From the NCBI GenBank assembly GCA_028277905.1, contig JANQFI010000046.1, positions 1-46,408 of the forward strand: a stretch of DNA of 46,408 bases, read 5' to 3'. Below the pieces are notes generated by a model. That model saw nothing but the letters and a program-made list of their open reading frames with translations. It made no database searches and was not told the origin of the DNA. Made by a program: the position numbers and the translations under genes. This document shows, in pieces, positions 29,563 to 38,275 of this stretch; position 1 is the stretch's first letter, and every line of letters begins with the position of its first letter. The DNA is from Chromatiaceae bacterium. GTDB lineage: Bacteria > Pseudomonadota > Gammaproteobacteria > Chromatiales > Chromatiaceae.

Positions 29563-31437
29563 ATGGCAGTTCTCGACAAGTCACTCCTCTCGACCCATGC
29601 CACCCTGCTCGTCGGCCTCGGGCTGCTTGGGGCAGCCTACCTCGCCGATCTGCCGCCGAGCGGCCCCCCGGCGGGTCCAATCGGCAGCTACATCATCCAG
29701 GGTGCGGAGATGAGTCGGCTCCGTTCGGCCATCCTCGATGTCGGCGGACGGATCACCCATGAGCTCGGGATCATCGACGGTGTCGGCGCGGCCTTGACGC
29801 CCGCCCAGATCGACAGCCTGCGCGCAAGCGCGGCAGGCCTGCGCATCAGCGCCGACCGCGTCCTAGAGACCGCCGGCCAGGATGAGCGGGCGACAGAGGA
29901 CCCCAAGGAGCGCTTGCGGGAGGCGCCAGACGAGACCCTGGCCCCGGAGGACCTGTCCGACGCGGCGCACAGCACGCGTGTGGACGCAGACCTGGTCCAT
30001 GCCCAGGGCATCACCGGCGCCGGCGTCACCTTGGCCGTGCTCGACACCGGCCTGTACGATCATGCCTTCCTGACCAAGAACACAGGACGTGCGAACCGGA
30101 TCGAGGCCCATTACGACGCGATCTCCGATCTGCTGCTACCCGTCGACCAGGGTTCGGACAGCAGTGGTCACGGCGCCCATCTGACCTCGATCAGCGCCAA
30201 CAGCTCGCTCAGCGAGATCACTGGTGGGCACCGCGGCATTGCCCCCGATGCGGGCCTGGTCATCGTCCGCGCCTTCAATGCCGACGGGCGGGGCAGCTAT
30301 GCCGACGTCATCCGCGGCATCGACTGGATCGTCGCGCATCGCGACATCCACGACATCCGCATCTTGAACCTGTCCTTCAGCGCCCCGCCAAGGTCGCACT
30401 ATTGGGACGATCCGCTGAACCAGGCCGTCATGGCCGCCTGGCAGGCCGGCATCGTCGTCGTCGCCTCGGCCGGCAACACTGGGCCGGAGCCGATGAGCAT
30501 CGGCGTCCCGGGCAACCTGCCTTACGTCATCACCGTCGGGGCCGTCACGGACAGCTATACGCCCGAGGATCCCGCCGACGACCTGCTGGCCACCTTCTCC
30601 GCGTCCGGACCGACCCATGAGCGCTTCGTCAAGCCCGATCTGATCGCTCCCGGCGGCCATCTCACGGCGATGATGCCGCGCGATGGCCAAATCGCCGTCG
30701 AGCACCCAGAGTTTCACGACACGCGGATGATGTTCACCATGTCCGGGACCTCTCAGGCGGCGGCGGTCGTCTCCGGTGTGGCCGCCCTGGTGCTCCAGGG
30801 CGATCCGGACCTGAGCCCGGACGACGTCAAGTGCAGGCTCATGGCCGCCGCGCGCTCCGCGCGCCTGCCGGACGGCACGCCCGCCTACGGCATCCTGCAG
30901 CAGGGCGCGGGTCTCGTGAACGCCCATGACGCCGTGCATGCGACCCTGACAGGCTGCGCCAACCGCGGTCTCGACATCGACGCCGACCTTGCCGGCACGG
31001 CCCACTTCGCCGGTCGAACGGCCATCGACGAGTACGGCAGCTTCTACATCGCCGACCCGGATGGGAACCCGCTGCGGACCGAGAGCATGCTCTGGGCCGA
31101 CTCCATGCTGTGGGCCGACTCCATGCTCTGGGCCGACTCCATGCTCTGGGCCGACTCCATGCTGTGGGCCGACTCGATGCTGTGGGCGGACTCGATGCTC
31201 TGGGCGGACTCGATGCTCTGGGCGGACTCGATGCTCTGGGCGGATTCGATGCTCTGGGCCGACTCCATGCTCTGGGCCGACTCCATGCTCTGGGCGGACT
31301 CGATGCTCTGGGCCGACTCCATGCTCTGGGCGGACTCCATGCTCTGGGCCGACTCCATGCTCTGGGCGGACTCGACGCTCTGGGCCGATACCACGGCCAT
31401 CAGCGTATCGATCAACACCTGGGTACCCCAGGAATAG
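29563..31437 (+). CDS. Secreted S8 (subtilisin-like) protease with 17 SMLWAD repeats
   Basis: The 624-residue product has a hydrophobic N-terminal segment (about 8-26) for export. An I9-like propeptide follows (about 40-110; [25 protein letters not shown]). The subtilisin domain has D161 (VLDTG), H203 (SGHGAH) and S397 (MSGTSQAAA), and the oxyanion segment [10 protein letters not shown]. All catalytic residues are present. After a linker, residues 508-609 are 17 tandem six-residue units, 16 SMLWAD and one STLWAD, ending in the tail ISVSINTWVPQE. The ATG at 29563 follows GGAG; the frame is open from 29464 but lacks a better start. A sigma-54 promoter precedes it. The next gene is a close paralogue. 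The repeat may form a stacked beta structure or a surface anchor (inference). Confidence 0.9.
   Translation: MAVLDKSLLSTHATLLVGLGLLGAAYLADLPPSGPPAGPIGSYIIQGAEMSRLRSAILDVGGRITHELGIIDGVGAALTPAQIDSLRASAAGLRISADRVLETAGQDERATEDPKERLREAPDETLAPEDLSDAAHSTRVDADLVHAQGITGAGVTLAVLDTGLYDHAFLTKNTGRANRIEAHYDAISDLLLPVDQGSDSSGHGAHLTSISANSSLSEITGGHRGIAPDAGLVIVRAFNADGRGSYADVIRGIDWIVAHRDIHDIRILNLSFSAPPRSHYWDDPLNQAVMAAWQAGIVVVASAGNTGPEPMSIGVPGNLPYVITVGAVTDSYTPEDPADDLLATFSASGPTHERFVKPDLIAPGGHLTAMMPRDGQIAVEHPEFHDTRMMFTMSGTSQAAAVVSGVAALVLQGDPDLSPDDVKCRLMAAARSARLPDGTPAYGILQQGAGLVNAHDAVHATLTGCANRGLDIDADLAGTAHFAGRTAIDEYGSFYIADPDGNPLRTESMLWADSMLWADSMLWADSMLWADSMLWADSMLWADSMLWADSMLWADSMLWADSMLWADSMLWADSMLWADSMLWADSMLWADSMLWADSMLWADSTLWADTTAISVSINTWVPQE
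31084..31389 (+). repeat. 18-bp coding minisatellite, 17 units (SMLWAD)
   Basis: Seventeen uninterrupted 18-bp units encode SMLWAD. The core ATGCTCTGGGC is nearly invariant; variation is almost entirely synonymous (TCC/TCG for Ser, GCC/GCG for Ala) and shared between non-adjacent units, as in recent unit shuffling. Only the last unit changes a residue (Met to Thr). Confidence 0.97.
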
Positions 31438-31522
31438 CAGCCAAGAATCCGGATGGCCGATCGACGCGCCTGTGGTTACGACGGCCTGAACAAGACCAAT
31501 CAAACCGCACCGGAGATGTCTG

Positions 31523-33664
31523 ATGTCGACACACAACAGGGTGACGCGCGTCCTAATCGCTGGCCTCAGTCTACTGGGCGCCGTGGTCTTGACTGCCCTT
31601 GCGGACCGGACTGAGACCCGATCCTATATCGTCCAGGGCACGGATGTTGCCGCCGCACGATCGGCCGTGCTCGCTGCGGGTGGCGAGATCACTCACGAGC
31701 TCGGCATCATCAATTCAGTGGGTGCCGAGCTCAACCAGCGGCAGAAGCAGGCTGTGCAAGGCATGACCGGCATTCGCAAAGTGTATGAAAACAGCGGCGT
31801 TCGCACGAGCTCGGTGGAGCCCGGTTGCAGCGTAATCGGCGAGCCTGAGATTGCCTTCGATGGTAATTACCTGGAGTGGAAGGTCACCAACACCGGCGCT
31901 GAAGAGATGCATTTGGAGCGCGCCGAGTTGAGTTGGCCCGCGTCCAACCAGCAATTGGAGAAGATCAAGCTCGACGGCAACAAGATCTTCGACTCCGATA
32001 TCCAAGGCACGTCCGCCGCCTTGGGACCGGACGATTGGGTCGGCGATGACAAGGATCTTCGCATCAAGGCCGGCAAGACAGAGAAGCTTGGCTTCAAGTT
32101 CGACGAGCTCTTGACACAGCAGGATGCCTACGCAATCGGCCTGGTCTTCCGCGAAGGCTGCTCCATCGACTTTCAACCGCCGGCCGATGGGTTACCCGCT
32201 GATGATCTTGAAGATGTCTTGGCCTCTGGCGCCAGTGATAATGACGCCAAACGCACCTACATCGCGAGCCAGATCGGCGCCAGTGCTCTGCATCTGGAAG
32301 CCATCGATGGCTATGGTGTGGGTGTTGCGGTCATAGATACCGGGGTCTGGGCCCACAAGAGCAAGGCCAGGTACTTGCGGAAGGATGTGTTCGCAAACAA
32401 GCGTCTTCTCGCCCATTACGATGCGATTGACGACATCGAGCGCGACGCCAAGGACGACAGCGACAAGAACGGTCACGGCAGCCATGTGACCGGCGTCATC
32501 TTGAGTAGCCGCCACAAGGATGGCGAGCTCAACGGCATCGCCCCCAACGCGACCCTGATACCGGTGCGCGCGTTCGACAAGCACGGCCAAGGCAGCTACG
32601 CCGACGTCATCCGCGGCATTGACTGGGTGGTGAGCAACAAGGATGCCTACAATATCCGCGTGCTCAATCTGTCCCTGAGTGCCAGACCCCAGTCCTATTA
32701 TTGGGACGACCCGCTGAACCAGGCCGTGATGGCCGCCTGGCAGGCGGGCATCGTCGTTGTTGCTTCAGCCGGCAATACGGGCCCCGATCCCATGACTGTC
32801 GGCGTACCGGGCAACCTGCCCTACATCATCACCGTGGGCGCAATGACCGACAGCTTGACGCCGGATGACCCCAGTGACGATATGCTCACCAGCTTCAGCG
32901 CTGCCGGGCCCACTGTCGAGGGATTCGTGAAGCCGGACCTGGTGGCGCCCGGCGGGCACGTACTGGGCATCATGGAAAAGACCAGCAAGATCGCGAAGGA
33001 CTATCCCGAGTTTCACGACGGCGACGGCTATTTCACCATGTCCGGCACCTCCCAATCGGCCGCGGTGGTTTCGGGTGTCGCCGCACTGATGCTGCAGGCA
33101 GAGCCCGCCTTGAGTCCGGACGATGTCAAGTGCCGCTTGATTGCCTCCGCCCGGGGCGCCCGCTTCGCCGACGGCGATAGCGCGTACGGCATCCTTCAGC
33201 AGGGGGCCGGGCTGGTCGACGCCTATGACGCTGTCCACAGCACTGTCACAGGCTGCGCCAACCGCGGGCTCGATGTGGCCGCCGATCTGGCCGGCGAGGA
33301 GCATTTCGCGGGACTGGTACGGCAGGCAGCGGATGGCAGCTTCATCGTCAAGGCCCCGGACGGCGGGATCCTCTACAGCGGCAGCATGCTCTGGGCGGAC
33401 TCGATGCTCTGGGCCGACTCCATGCTCTGGGCGGACTCGATGCTCTGGGCGGACTCGATGCTCTGGGCCGATTCCATGCTCTGGGCGGACTCTGTGCTCT
33501 GGGCCGATTCCATGCTCTGGGCGGATTCGCTGCTCTGGGCCGATTCACTGCTCTGGGGCGACTCCATGCTCTGGGCCGATTCAATGCTCTGGGCCGACAG
33601 CATGCTCTGGAGCGGCGGACTGTCAGAGCCGATCGGTATCAACCTCTGGGTGGAGCAGGAATAA
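31523..33664 (+). CDS. Secreted S8 protease paralogue with 12 SMLWAD-type repeats and an inserted domain
   Basis: The 713-residue product has an N-terminal hydrophobic segment (about 8-27), a propeptide ([27 protein letters not shown]) and the subtilisin domain with D272 (VIDTG), H318 (NGHGSH) and S510 (MSGTSQSAA). Unlike its neighbour it carries an extra domain of about 115 residues (about 97-212) between propeptide and catalytic domain. That domain starts at [13 protein letters not shown] and ends at EGCSIDF, and looks beta-rich with two cysteines. The C-terminus has 12 six-residue units (SMLWAD with [12 protein letters not shown] and SLLWGD variants), a partial thirteenth, and the tail [10 protein letters not shown], matching the end of the first protease. 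GGAG precedes the ATG, 85 bp after the first gene, so one transcript is likely. Confidence 0.9.
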   Translation: MSTHNRVTRVLIAGLSLLGAVVLTALADRTETRSYIVQGTDVAAARSAVLAAGGEITHELGIINSVGAELNQRQKQAVQGMTGIRKVYENSGVRTSSVEPGCSVIGEPEIAFDGNYLEWKVTNTGAEEMHLERAELSWPASNQQLEKIKLDGNKIFDSDIQGTSAALGPDDWVGDDKDLRIKAGKTEKLGFKFDELLTQQDAYAIGLVFREGCSIDFQPPADGLPADDLEDVLASGASDNDAKRTYIASQIGASALHLEAIDGYGVGVAVIDTGVWAHKSKARYLRKDVFANKRLLAHYDAIDDIERDAKDDSDKNGHGSHVTGVILSSRHKDGELNGIAPNATLIPVRAFDKHGQGSYADVIRGIDWVVSNKDAYNIRVLNLSLSARPQSYYWDDPLNQAVMAAWQAGIVVVASAGNTGPDPMTVGVPGNLPYIITVGAMTDSLTPDDPSDDMLTSFSAAGPTVEGFVKPDLVAPGGHVLGIMEKTSKIAKDYPEFHDGDGYFTMSGTSQSAAVVSGVAALMLQAEPALSPDDVKCRLIASARGARFADGDSAYGILQQGAGLVDAYDAVHSTVTGCANRGLDVAADLAGEEHFAGLVRQAADGSFIVKAPDGGILYSGSMLWADSMLWADSMLWADSMLWADSMLWADSMLWADSVLWADSMLWADSLLWADSLLWGDSMLWADSMLWADSMLWSGGLSEPIGINLWVEQE
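33383..33616 (+). repeat. 18-bp coding minisatellite, 12 units plus a partial unit
   Basis: Twelve 18-bp units (33383-33598) and a degenerate thirteenth encode SMLWAD-type hexapeptides. More units carry residue changes than in the first gene's array, so this array is either older or less homogenised. Confidence 0.95.
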
Positions 33665-33974
33665 CGCGGAGCAGCCATCGGGGCGACCCCGGTCCAGCAG
33701 GCCGCTGCCGTGCCAGAGGCCAGCAAGAGCACACAGAGCAGCCTCAATATCCCTGTCATCCGTGCGGTGACGGCGGAGCTCACCGCCGAGCAACGCGCCC
33801 GGGTCGGAGAGGGGCTCCGGCATCCGCGTCTGGGACGGCCTGATCGATGATCTTGCATTCGCCCAGCCTTCGGTGACGGCTTCGGGTCTCATCCATGGTG
33901 TCGATCATCCAGGATAGGGCGTTGCTGGCCGGCGCACGACGGCAACGGCGCTGGGACGATTCGGTCGGCAGCGC
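33665..33974. other. Intergenic, probably decayed DNA
   Basis: There is one hairpin, CGGCGG (33771-33776) with CCGCCG (33783-33788), 100 bp after the protease stop and without a T-run. A 30-codon frame (33895-33987) reads plausibly as the end of a protein (ARRQRRWDDSVGSAWQQ) but is not recognised. Confidence 0.3.
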
Positions 33975-34230
33975 ATGGCAACAGTGATCTTCGACACCAC
34001 GGAGCTTGTCGGTAAGCCCAAGACCGCGGCTTTTGCTAGGAGCAGAGGGAGACGGTCCTGCAGATCACCACCGGGGTACAAGAGGACCTGGTCACCCGCG
34101 AATCTCTCGACAAGGCGCTCTCGCGCGTGCGCTTGCGCCTATCCGCACGGGGCTGGCCCTGCTGCAGTGGATGATGGGCGTCGTCATCGGCGGACTGGTC
34201 GGGCCGATCGTCAAGCGCTTCTTTGCCTGA
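33975..34230 (+). pseudogene. Small coiled-coil membrane protein remnant (DUF1640-like)
   Basis: The ATG at 33975 gives MATVIFDTTELVGKPKTAA, close to the N-terminus of small DUF1640/CCDC90-type proteins. A shift of frame then moves to EDLVTRESLDKAL and a further shift to the membrane-anchor end, LALLQWMMGVVIGGL with a basic tail, stopping at 34230. At least two frameshifts and loss of most of the coiled coil make it a pseudogene. Intact relatives have a coiled coil and a single C-terminal membrane helix. Confidence 0.5.
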
Positions 34231-34470
34231 CGCTGATGCTGGCGGGGACGATCGACCCGCGCGCCTCGCTGCGCGATGTCATAATCGAGCGTCCGCTGCA
34301 TGATCGACACGCCTGCAGAGTCTTTCTCTGATTCGATAATATAGAGCAAAAACAAAAGGATAAGCAGATTCTCTGCCGGAAGATCCGCTGGGGCTCGTCA
34401 TCAGGACGTGCCCAGGCTCGACAACCATGACGATTATGACCGGGAAGGGTCTCGCAGCCTCTGCCCTGCT

Positions 34471-34503
34471 CCCCCAGGACCCGTCGCATTGCGTCCTCGG
34501 GGG
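34471..34503 (+). other. GC-rich hairpin
   Basis: CCCCCAGGAC (34471-34480) pairs with GTCCTCGGGGG (34493-34503) with one bulged base around a 12-nt loop. With no T-run it may be a terminator-like or protein-binding structure. Confidence 0.35.
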
Positions 34504-34547
34504 CCGGTCCCCAACACTCGGGACGCGCGCCGATCCCGCCATCGTTG

Positions 34548-34575
34548 CGTCAAGAAAACATGTTGTTTCTTGACG
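34548..34575. promoter_or_regulatory. Operator-like palindrome upstream of the TonB receptor
   Basis: CGTCAAGAAA (34548-34557) and TTTCTTGACG (34566-34575) form a perfect 10-bp inverted repeat with an 8-bp centre, 188 bp before the receptor ATG. The symmetry suits a dimeric regulator. The AT-rich stretch from 34670 to 34760 next to it probably holds the promoter, but I could not fix -35 and -10 boxes. Confidence 0.5.
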
Positions 34576-34763
34576 TTTATGCCTTGGCAGTGACGCTATT
34601 TTCGGCTCGGTTGCTGCGCATCCCTTCGGCATGTCGGCGAGCCGCAAGTGCCGTCGTGAGACTCCGTACAACATGCAATTTAAATGCCATATAAGGTGTC
34701 GTGACTATGCCATAATTTCCCGGAATGACGTGATCTCTAGCGATAAATTTGGGGAAAGGCAAC

Positions 34764-37394
34764 ATGTCGATCGCGCTATACGCTTGGGCTCCGCTGCTCC
34801 GTCCCGTCGCCCAGGCCGTACCATCTACCGCGGCATTGGCGCTGTGCCTCCCCTTGCAGGCCCAAACCCTTGACCATGATGCGGTCTTGGAGCTGCCGAG
34901 CATGGGCGCCGGGGAGGTCGTCGCAGCACCGCGCCTGGGTGACGATCAGGTCCTCGATCTCCCGACCATGGTCGTGACCGGGAGCCATATCCGGCGCGCC
35001 GATACGGAGGGGGTTTCGTCGGTGCTGATCGTCGGCGAGGAGGAGATCCAGCGCTCGGGCGCCAGCACCGTCAACGAACTGATGAAGGAGGTGCCTTACA
35101 ACAATGTTGGCGTGCGTGACGAGACCTTCACCACGGGCTTTGCCCCGTCGTCCGCCGCGATCGACCTGCGCGGACTCGGCGTCAATCGTACACTCGTGAT
35201 GGTCAATGGCCGGCGGGTGCCGTTGTTCCCCTTTGGCGGGGGTGAGGACGGCGCCTCCAGCTTCGTCGACATCAATACGATCCCGCTCGGCGCGATCGAC
35301 CGGGTGGAAATACTCAAAGACGGCGCCTCCGCGATCTACGGCACGGACGCCATCGCGGGTGTCGTCAACATGATCCAGCACCAGGAATACGACGGCGCCG
35401 CGCTCAGCCTGGAGCTCGGCCGTACCGATAAGGGCGACGGTGGAGAAGTGCGGGTCACTGGCGTCGGCGGGTCGATGGGGGACAGCTACAATATCACGGC
35501 CAGCATCGACTATTTGCATCGCGAGGACGTCATGGCCAAGGATCGGAGCATCTCCCATACCGCCTTTCGGCCTTATCTGGACGACCGCAGTGCGTCCGGG
35601 AATCCGGGCACGCTGATCCTGAACCCTGGTCTGCAGCCCGATCCGCGTTGCCCTTCCGCCAGCATTACACCCCCAGGTATCTGTCGCTACGACTTCGGAC
35701 CTGAGGTCACACTGATTCCCGGCGTCGACCGGATTGGTGCTACGCTGAGTGGCGACTTCGCGATCAACGAAGTCCTTACCGCCTTCATTAATGCCCTGTA
35801 TTCTCATTCGGAATCCACGCGTGATCTGGCGCCGACTCCCATCCCCCCGCAGGAAGGGCTGGTCGTCGGCCCGGACAACCCGAACAATATCGTGCCCGGT
35901 TCACCTGTGCTCTTGGCCTACCGGACGCTGGAGCTCGGGAAGCGGCGGGATGAACTCGATACCGATTTCTACAACCTCGTTGCCGGCGTCAACGGTATGC
36001 TCGGCAGCTGGCGATGGGAATTGGCCGGTTCCTTCGGCGAGGTTTACAGTGCCATCACCGGGGTCAAGGGTTATACCACGACGGAGCTGATGCAGGCTGC
36101 CGTGGACAGTGGCGACTTGAACCCGTTCGGCGCCAGCCCGGGCTTCCAGGCGAGTCGTTACAGTGTCAGGACCAAGCGCCGCGGCACCTCGATTCAGCGG
36201 ATGATCGATGTCAAGGCCGACGGTGAGGTCGCGGACCTGGCCGCGGGTCCGCTACAGGCCGCGGTCGGCCTGGAGTATCGCACCGAGGATTACTCGGACC
36301 GGAGCGATGAGCTGACCCAGAGCGGCGCCATCATCGGTCGCGGGGGGCAGTCGTCCGGGGGTGGTCGAGAGGTGACCTCGACCTATCTCGAGCTGCTTGC
36401 GCCGCTGCACGAGACCATGGAGGTGCAAGTCGCCCTGCGTTTCGACGACTACAGCGACTTCGGCGATACCATCAACCCGAAGCTCGGCATTCGTTGGCAG
36501 CCCCTGGGCGGCCTGCTCTTTCGGGCGAGCGCGGGTACCGGCTTCAAGGCGCCGTCCCTCGGCGAGCTGTACACATCCGTCGGTGAGGGCGCGGCCGGAT
36601 TCGCGCAAGTAGTGGATCCAACGACAGGCAAGATCCTTGACGTGCGGGTACTGGCAGGCGGCAATCCGGACCTGGATGCCGAAACATCCAACAACGCCAG
36701 CGTCGGAGTCGTCTGGGACCTTGTCGAGGGGCTTGACTTGAGCATGGACGGCTGGTGGATCGAGAACGAGGACGCCATTACCGCCGCGGATGCGCAATAC
36801 TTCGTCGATAACGAAGGCGCCTTTCCCGGCACTGTGATCCGCGACGAGAACGGCGAGATCGAGACCGTGGTCAAGACCTACCAGAACGTCGCGGCCCAGC
36901 GCGCCTGGGGTATCGACCTGGAGACCAACCTGCGTTGGGCGACCGACGACGTCGGTGACTTCCACTGGCGCATCATTGCCGCTTATCTCGGCGGCTTCGA
37001 TCGGGAACCGGTCGAGGGGGCTGGCTTCGATCACTTGGCCGGACGCCATGGGCGCCCGCGTTGGCGTGGGCTCAGCGGCCTCTGGTGGACCCGCGGCGAG
37101 GTCGATGCTGGCCTCATCGTCAATTACATCGGGAGCTATGAGCGCCCGTCCGCGCGCGCCTTCCCCGACATTTCCAACGAGGTGAGCTCCAACGCCACCT
37201 TCGATACGCAGCTGAACTGGCAACCGTCCGCGTTGCGTGGGGGGAAGCTGACCTTCGGTGTCAAGAACCTGTTCGACGAACGACCGCCGGAAGATGTCTT
37301 CCTGCCGGACAACATCGGCTGGCCCTGGTTCAACCGGGATCTCTATAGTGCCCGGGGCCGCTTCTTCTACGCGCGCTACAGCCACGACTTCTGA
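34764..37394 (+). CDS. TonB-dependent outer-membrane receptor
   Basis: The 876-residue product is an outer-membrane gated channel driven by TonB. The ATG at 34764 follows GGGGAAAGG. After the export segment the N-terminus has a TonB-box-like stretch (LPTMVVTGSHI), then a plug domain (about 75-210: VSSVLIVGEEEIQRSGAST, LRGLGVNRTLVMVNGRR, IDRVEILKDGASAIYGTDAI). The rest is the beta-barrel, with GTGFKAPSLGELY, NPDLDAE and FGVKNLFDERPPE. It ends RFFYARYSHDF, with the C-terminal Phe used in barrel assembly. It belongs to the group whose plug reads YGTDAIAGVVN, often associated with sugars, peptides or unknown organic compounds. The ligand cannot be read from sequence. The DUF3450 gene starts 2 bp after its stop, so it is co-transcribed with a TonB system. 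Confidence 0.92.
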   Translation: MSIALYAWAPLLRPVAQAVPSTAALALCLPLQAQTLDHDAVLELPSMGAGEVVAAPRLGDDQVLDLPTMVVTGSHIRRADTEGVSSVLIVGEEEIQRSGASTVNELMKEVPYNNVGVRDETFTTGFAPSSAAIDLRGLGVNRTLVMVNGRRVPLFPFGGGEDGASSFVDINTIPLGAIDRVEILKDGASAIYGTDAIAGVVNMIQHQEYDGAALSLELGRTDKGDGGEVRVTGVGGSMGDSYNITASIDYLHREDVMAKDRSISHTAFRPYLDDRSASGNPGTLILNPGLQPDPRCPSASITPPGICRYDFGPEVTLIPGVDRIGATLSGDFAINEVLTAFINALYSHSESTRDLAPTPIPPQEGLVVGPDNPNNIVPGSPVLLAYRTLELGKRRDELDTDFYNLVAGVNGMLGSWRWELAGSFGEVYSAITGVKGYTTTELMQAAVDSGDLNPFGASPGFQASRYSVRTKRRGTSIQRMIDVKADGEVADLAAGPLQAAVGLEYRTEDYSDRSDELTQSGAIIGRGGQSSGGGREVTSTYLELLAPLHETMEVQVALRFDDYSDFGDTINPKLGIRWQPLGGLLFRASAGTGFKAPSLGELYTSVGEGAAGFAQVVDPTTGKILDVRVLAGGNPDLDAETSNNASVGVVWDLVEGLDLSMDGWWIENEDAITAADAQYFVDNEGAFPGTVIRDENGEIETVVKTYQNVAAQRAWGIDLETNLRWATDDVGDFHWRIIAAYLGGFDREPVEGAGFDHLAGRHGRPRWRGLSGLWWTRGEVDAGLIVNYIGSYERPSARAFPDISNEVSSNATFDTQLNWQPSALRGGKLTFGVKNLFDERPPEDVFLPDNIGWPWFNRDLYSARGRFFYARYSHDF

Positions 37395-37396
37395 CC

Positions 37397-38275
37397 ATGG
37401 CCACCCCGTCCGCGGCCGCGCGCGCCGGCCCTGAGCCTGGCCTCGCGCTCGTCCTCGCTTTCTTCCTCGCACTGAGGGCGGGTGCCGGATTCGCGGAACC
37501 GGGCGCGGAGGGCCTGGAGGCGGCCGAGAAGGCACTGGACCAGGCCCTGAGCACGCAAGCCGAGGCTGTCGACGAGGCGGTCGCGTCCCAGGCGCGAGTG
37601 GACGAGCTCCGTGCGGGGACCGCGGCGCTGCTGGCGGAGTTTCGCAACCTCAGCAAAGAGCTCGAGAGCCTGGAGCGGTACCACGCCCAGGTCGAGCGCA
37701 TGATCGACGCCCAACAGCGTGCCATCGCCGAGGCCGAGGCACGGCTGGCCGCCGCCGCAGTCACGGAGCGCGAGCTCATCCCGTTGATGGCACGCATGGT
37801 CGAGAGTCTGCAGCGCTTCGTCAGGCTCGATCTGCCCTTCCAGCGCGCCGAGCGCCAGGCGCGGGCACGGCACTTGGCCGCGGTCATCGATGATCCCGAG
37901 CTGAGGTTGGCCGAGAAGTATCGGCGTATTCTCGCCGCCTACCGCGAGGAGATGGACTATGGTCGCAGCTTGGCCGCCTATCGAGAGCCTCTGCCGGCGG
38001 CCTTGCCCGGCTTGGACGAGCAACCGGTGGCGGTCGGGCCAGGGGGCAGGGGTACCGAGCCCATAGTCGATCTGCTGCGCATCGGCCGGGTTGCCTTGTT
38101 CTATCGCTCACTGGACGGCCGCCGGCTCGGTGTCTGGGATCCCGAGCAACGCGAATGGGTGGCGTTGCCGCCGCGCTGGGGCTCGGCCTTGACCAAGGCC
38201 CTCCGGGTGGCCCGGAGACAAGCGGCCCCGGACCTCTTGACGCTACCTCTGCCCAGCCCCGAGCTGCGGCCATGA
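37397..38275 (+). CDS. DUF3450 periplasmic coiled-coil protein of TonB system
   Basis: The 292-residue product has a signal peptide (about 15-34), a long coiled coil (about 40-120, rich in Glu, Ala, Leu and Arg), and the DUF3450 core with ERELIPLMARMVESLQRFV, LDLPF and EKYRRILAAYREEMDYG. The C-terminal part has VALFYRSLDGRRLGVWD. Proteins of this family are encoded next to TtpC-type TonB systems and are thought to work in the periplasm, possibly with TtpC; their exact role is not established. The start is 2 bp after the receptor stop and the stop overlaps the next gene (ATGA), which indicates coupled translation. Confidence 0.88.
   Translation: MATPSAAARAGPEPGLALVLAFFLALRAGAGFAEPGAEGLEAAEKALDQALSTQAEAVDEAVASQARVDELRAGTAALLAEFRNLSKELESLERYHAQVERMIDAQQRAIAEAEARLAAAAVTERELIPLMARMVESLQRFVRLDLPFQRAERQARARHLAAVIDDPELRLAEKYRRILAAYREEMDYGRSLAAYREPLPAALPGLDEQPVAVGPGGRGTEPIVDLLRIGRVALFYRSLDGRRLGVWDPEQREWVALPPRWGSALTKALRVARRQAAPDLLTLPLPSPELRP

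Noticed and set aside
30136..31536. 466-codon minus-strand frame over the first protease
   Set aside because: It is antisense to the protease domain and minisatellite; its regular GPEHGV-type repeat is just the reverse reading of the 18-bp units.
31084..33616. CRISPR-like arrays from the 18-bp repeats
   Set aside because: Units are contiguous with no spacers, in frame, and encode SMLWAD inside two protease genes.
33700..33860. Minus-strand peptide with a signal-like stretch (RLLCVLLLASG) after the second protease
   Set aside because: It runs on into the reverse reading of the protease minisatellite and has no homologous core or ribosome site.
34573..34600. Second sigma-54 promoter at TTGGCAG near 34584 upstream of the TonB receptor
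   Set aside because: The GG to GC distance is seven bases, not ten, and no TTGC element follows at the right place.
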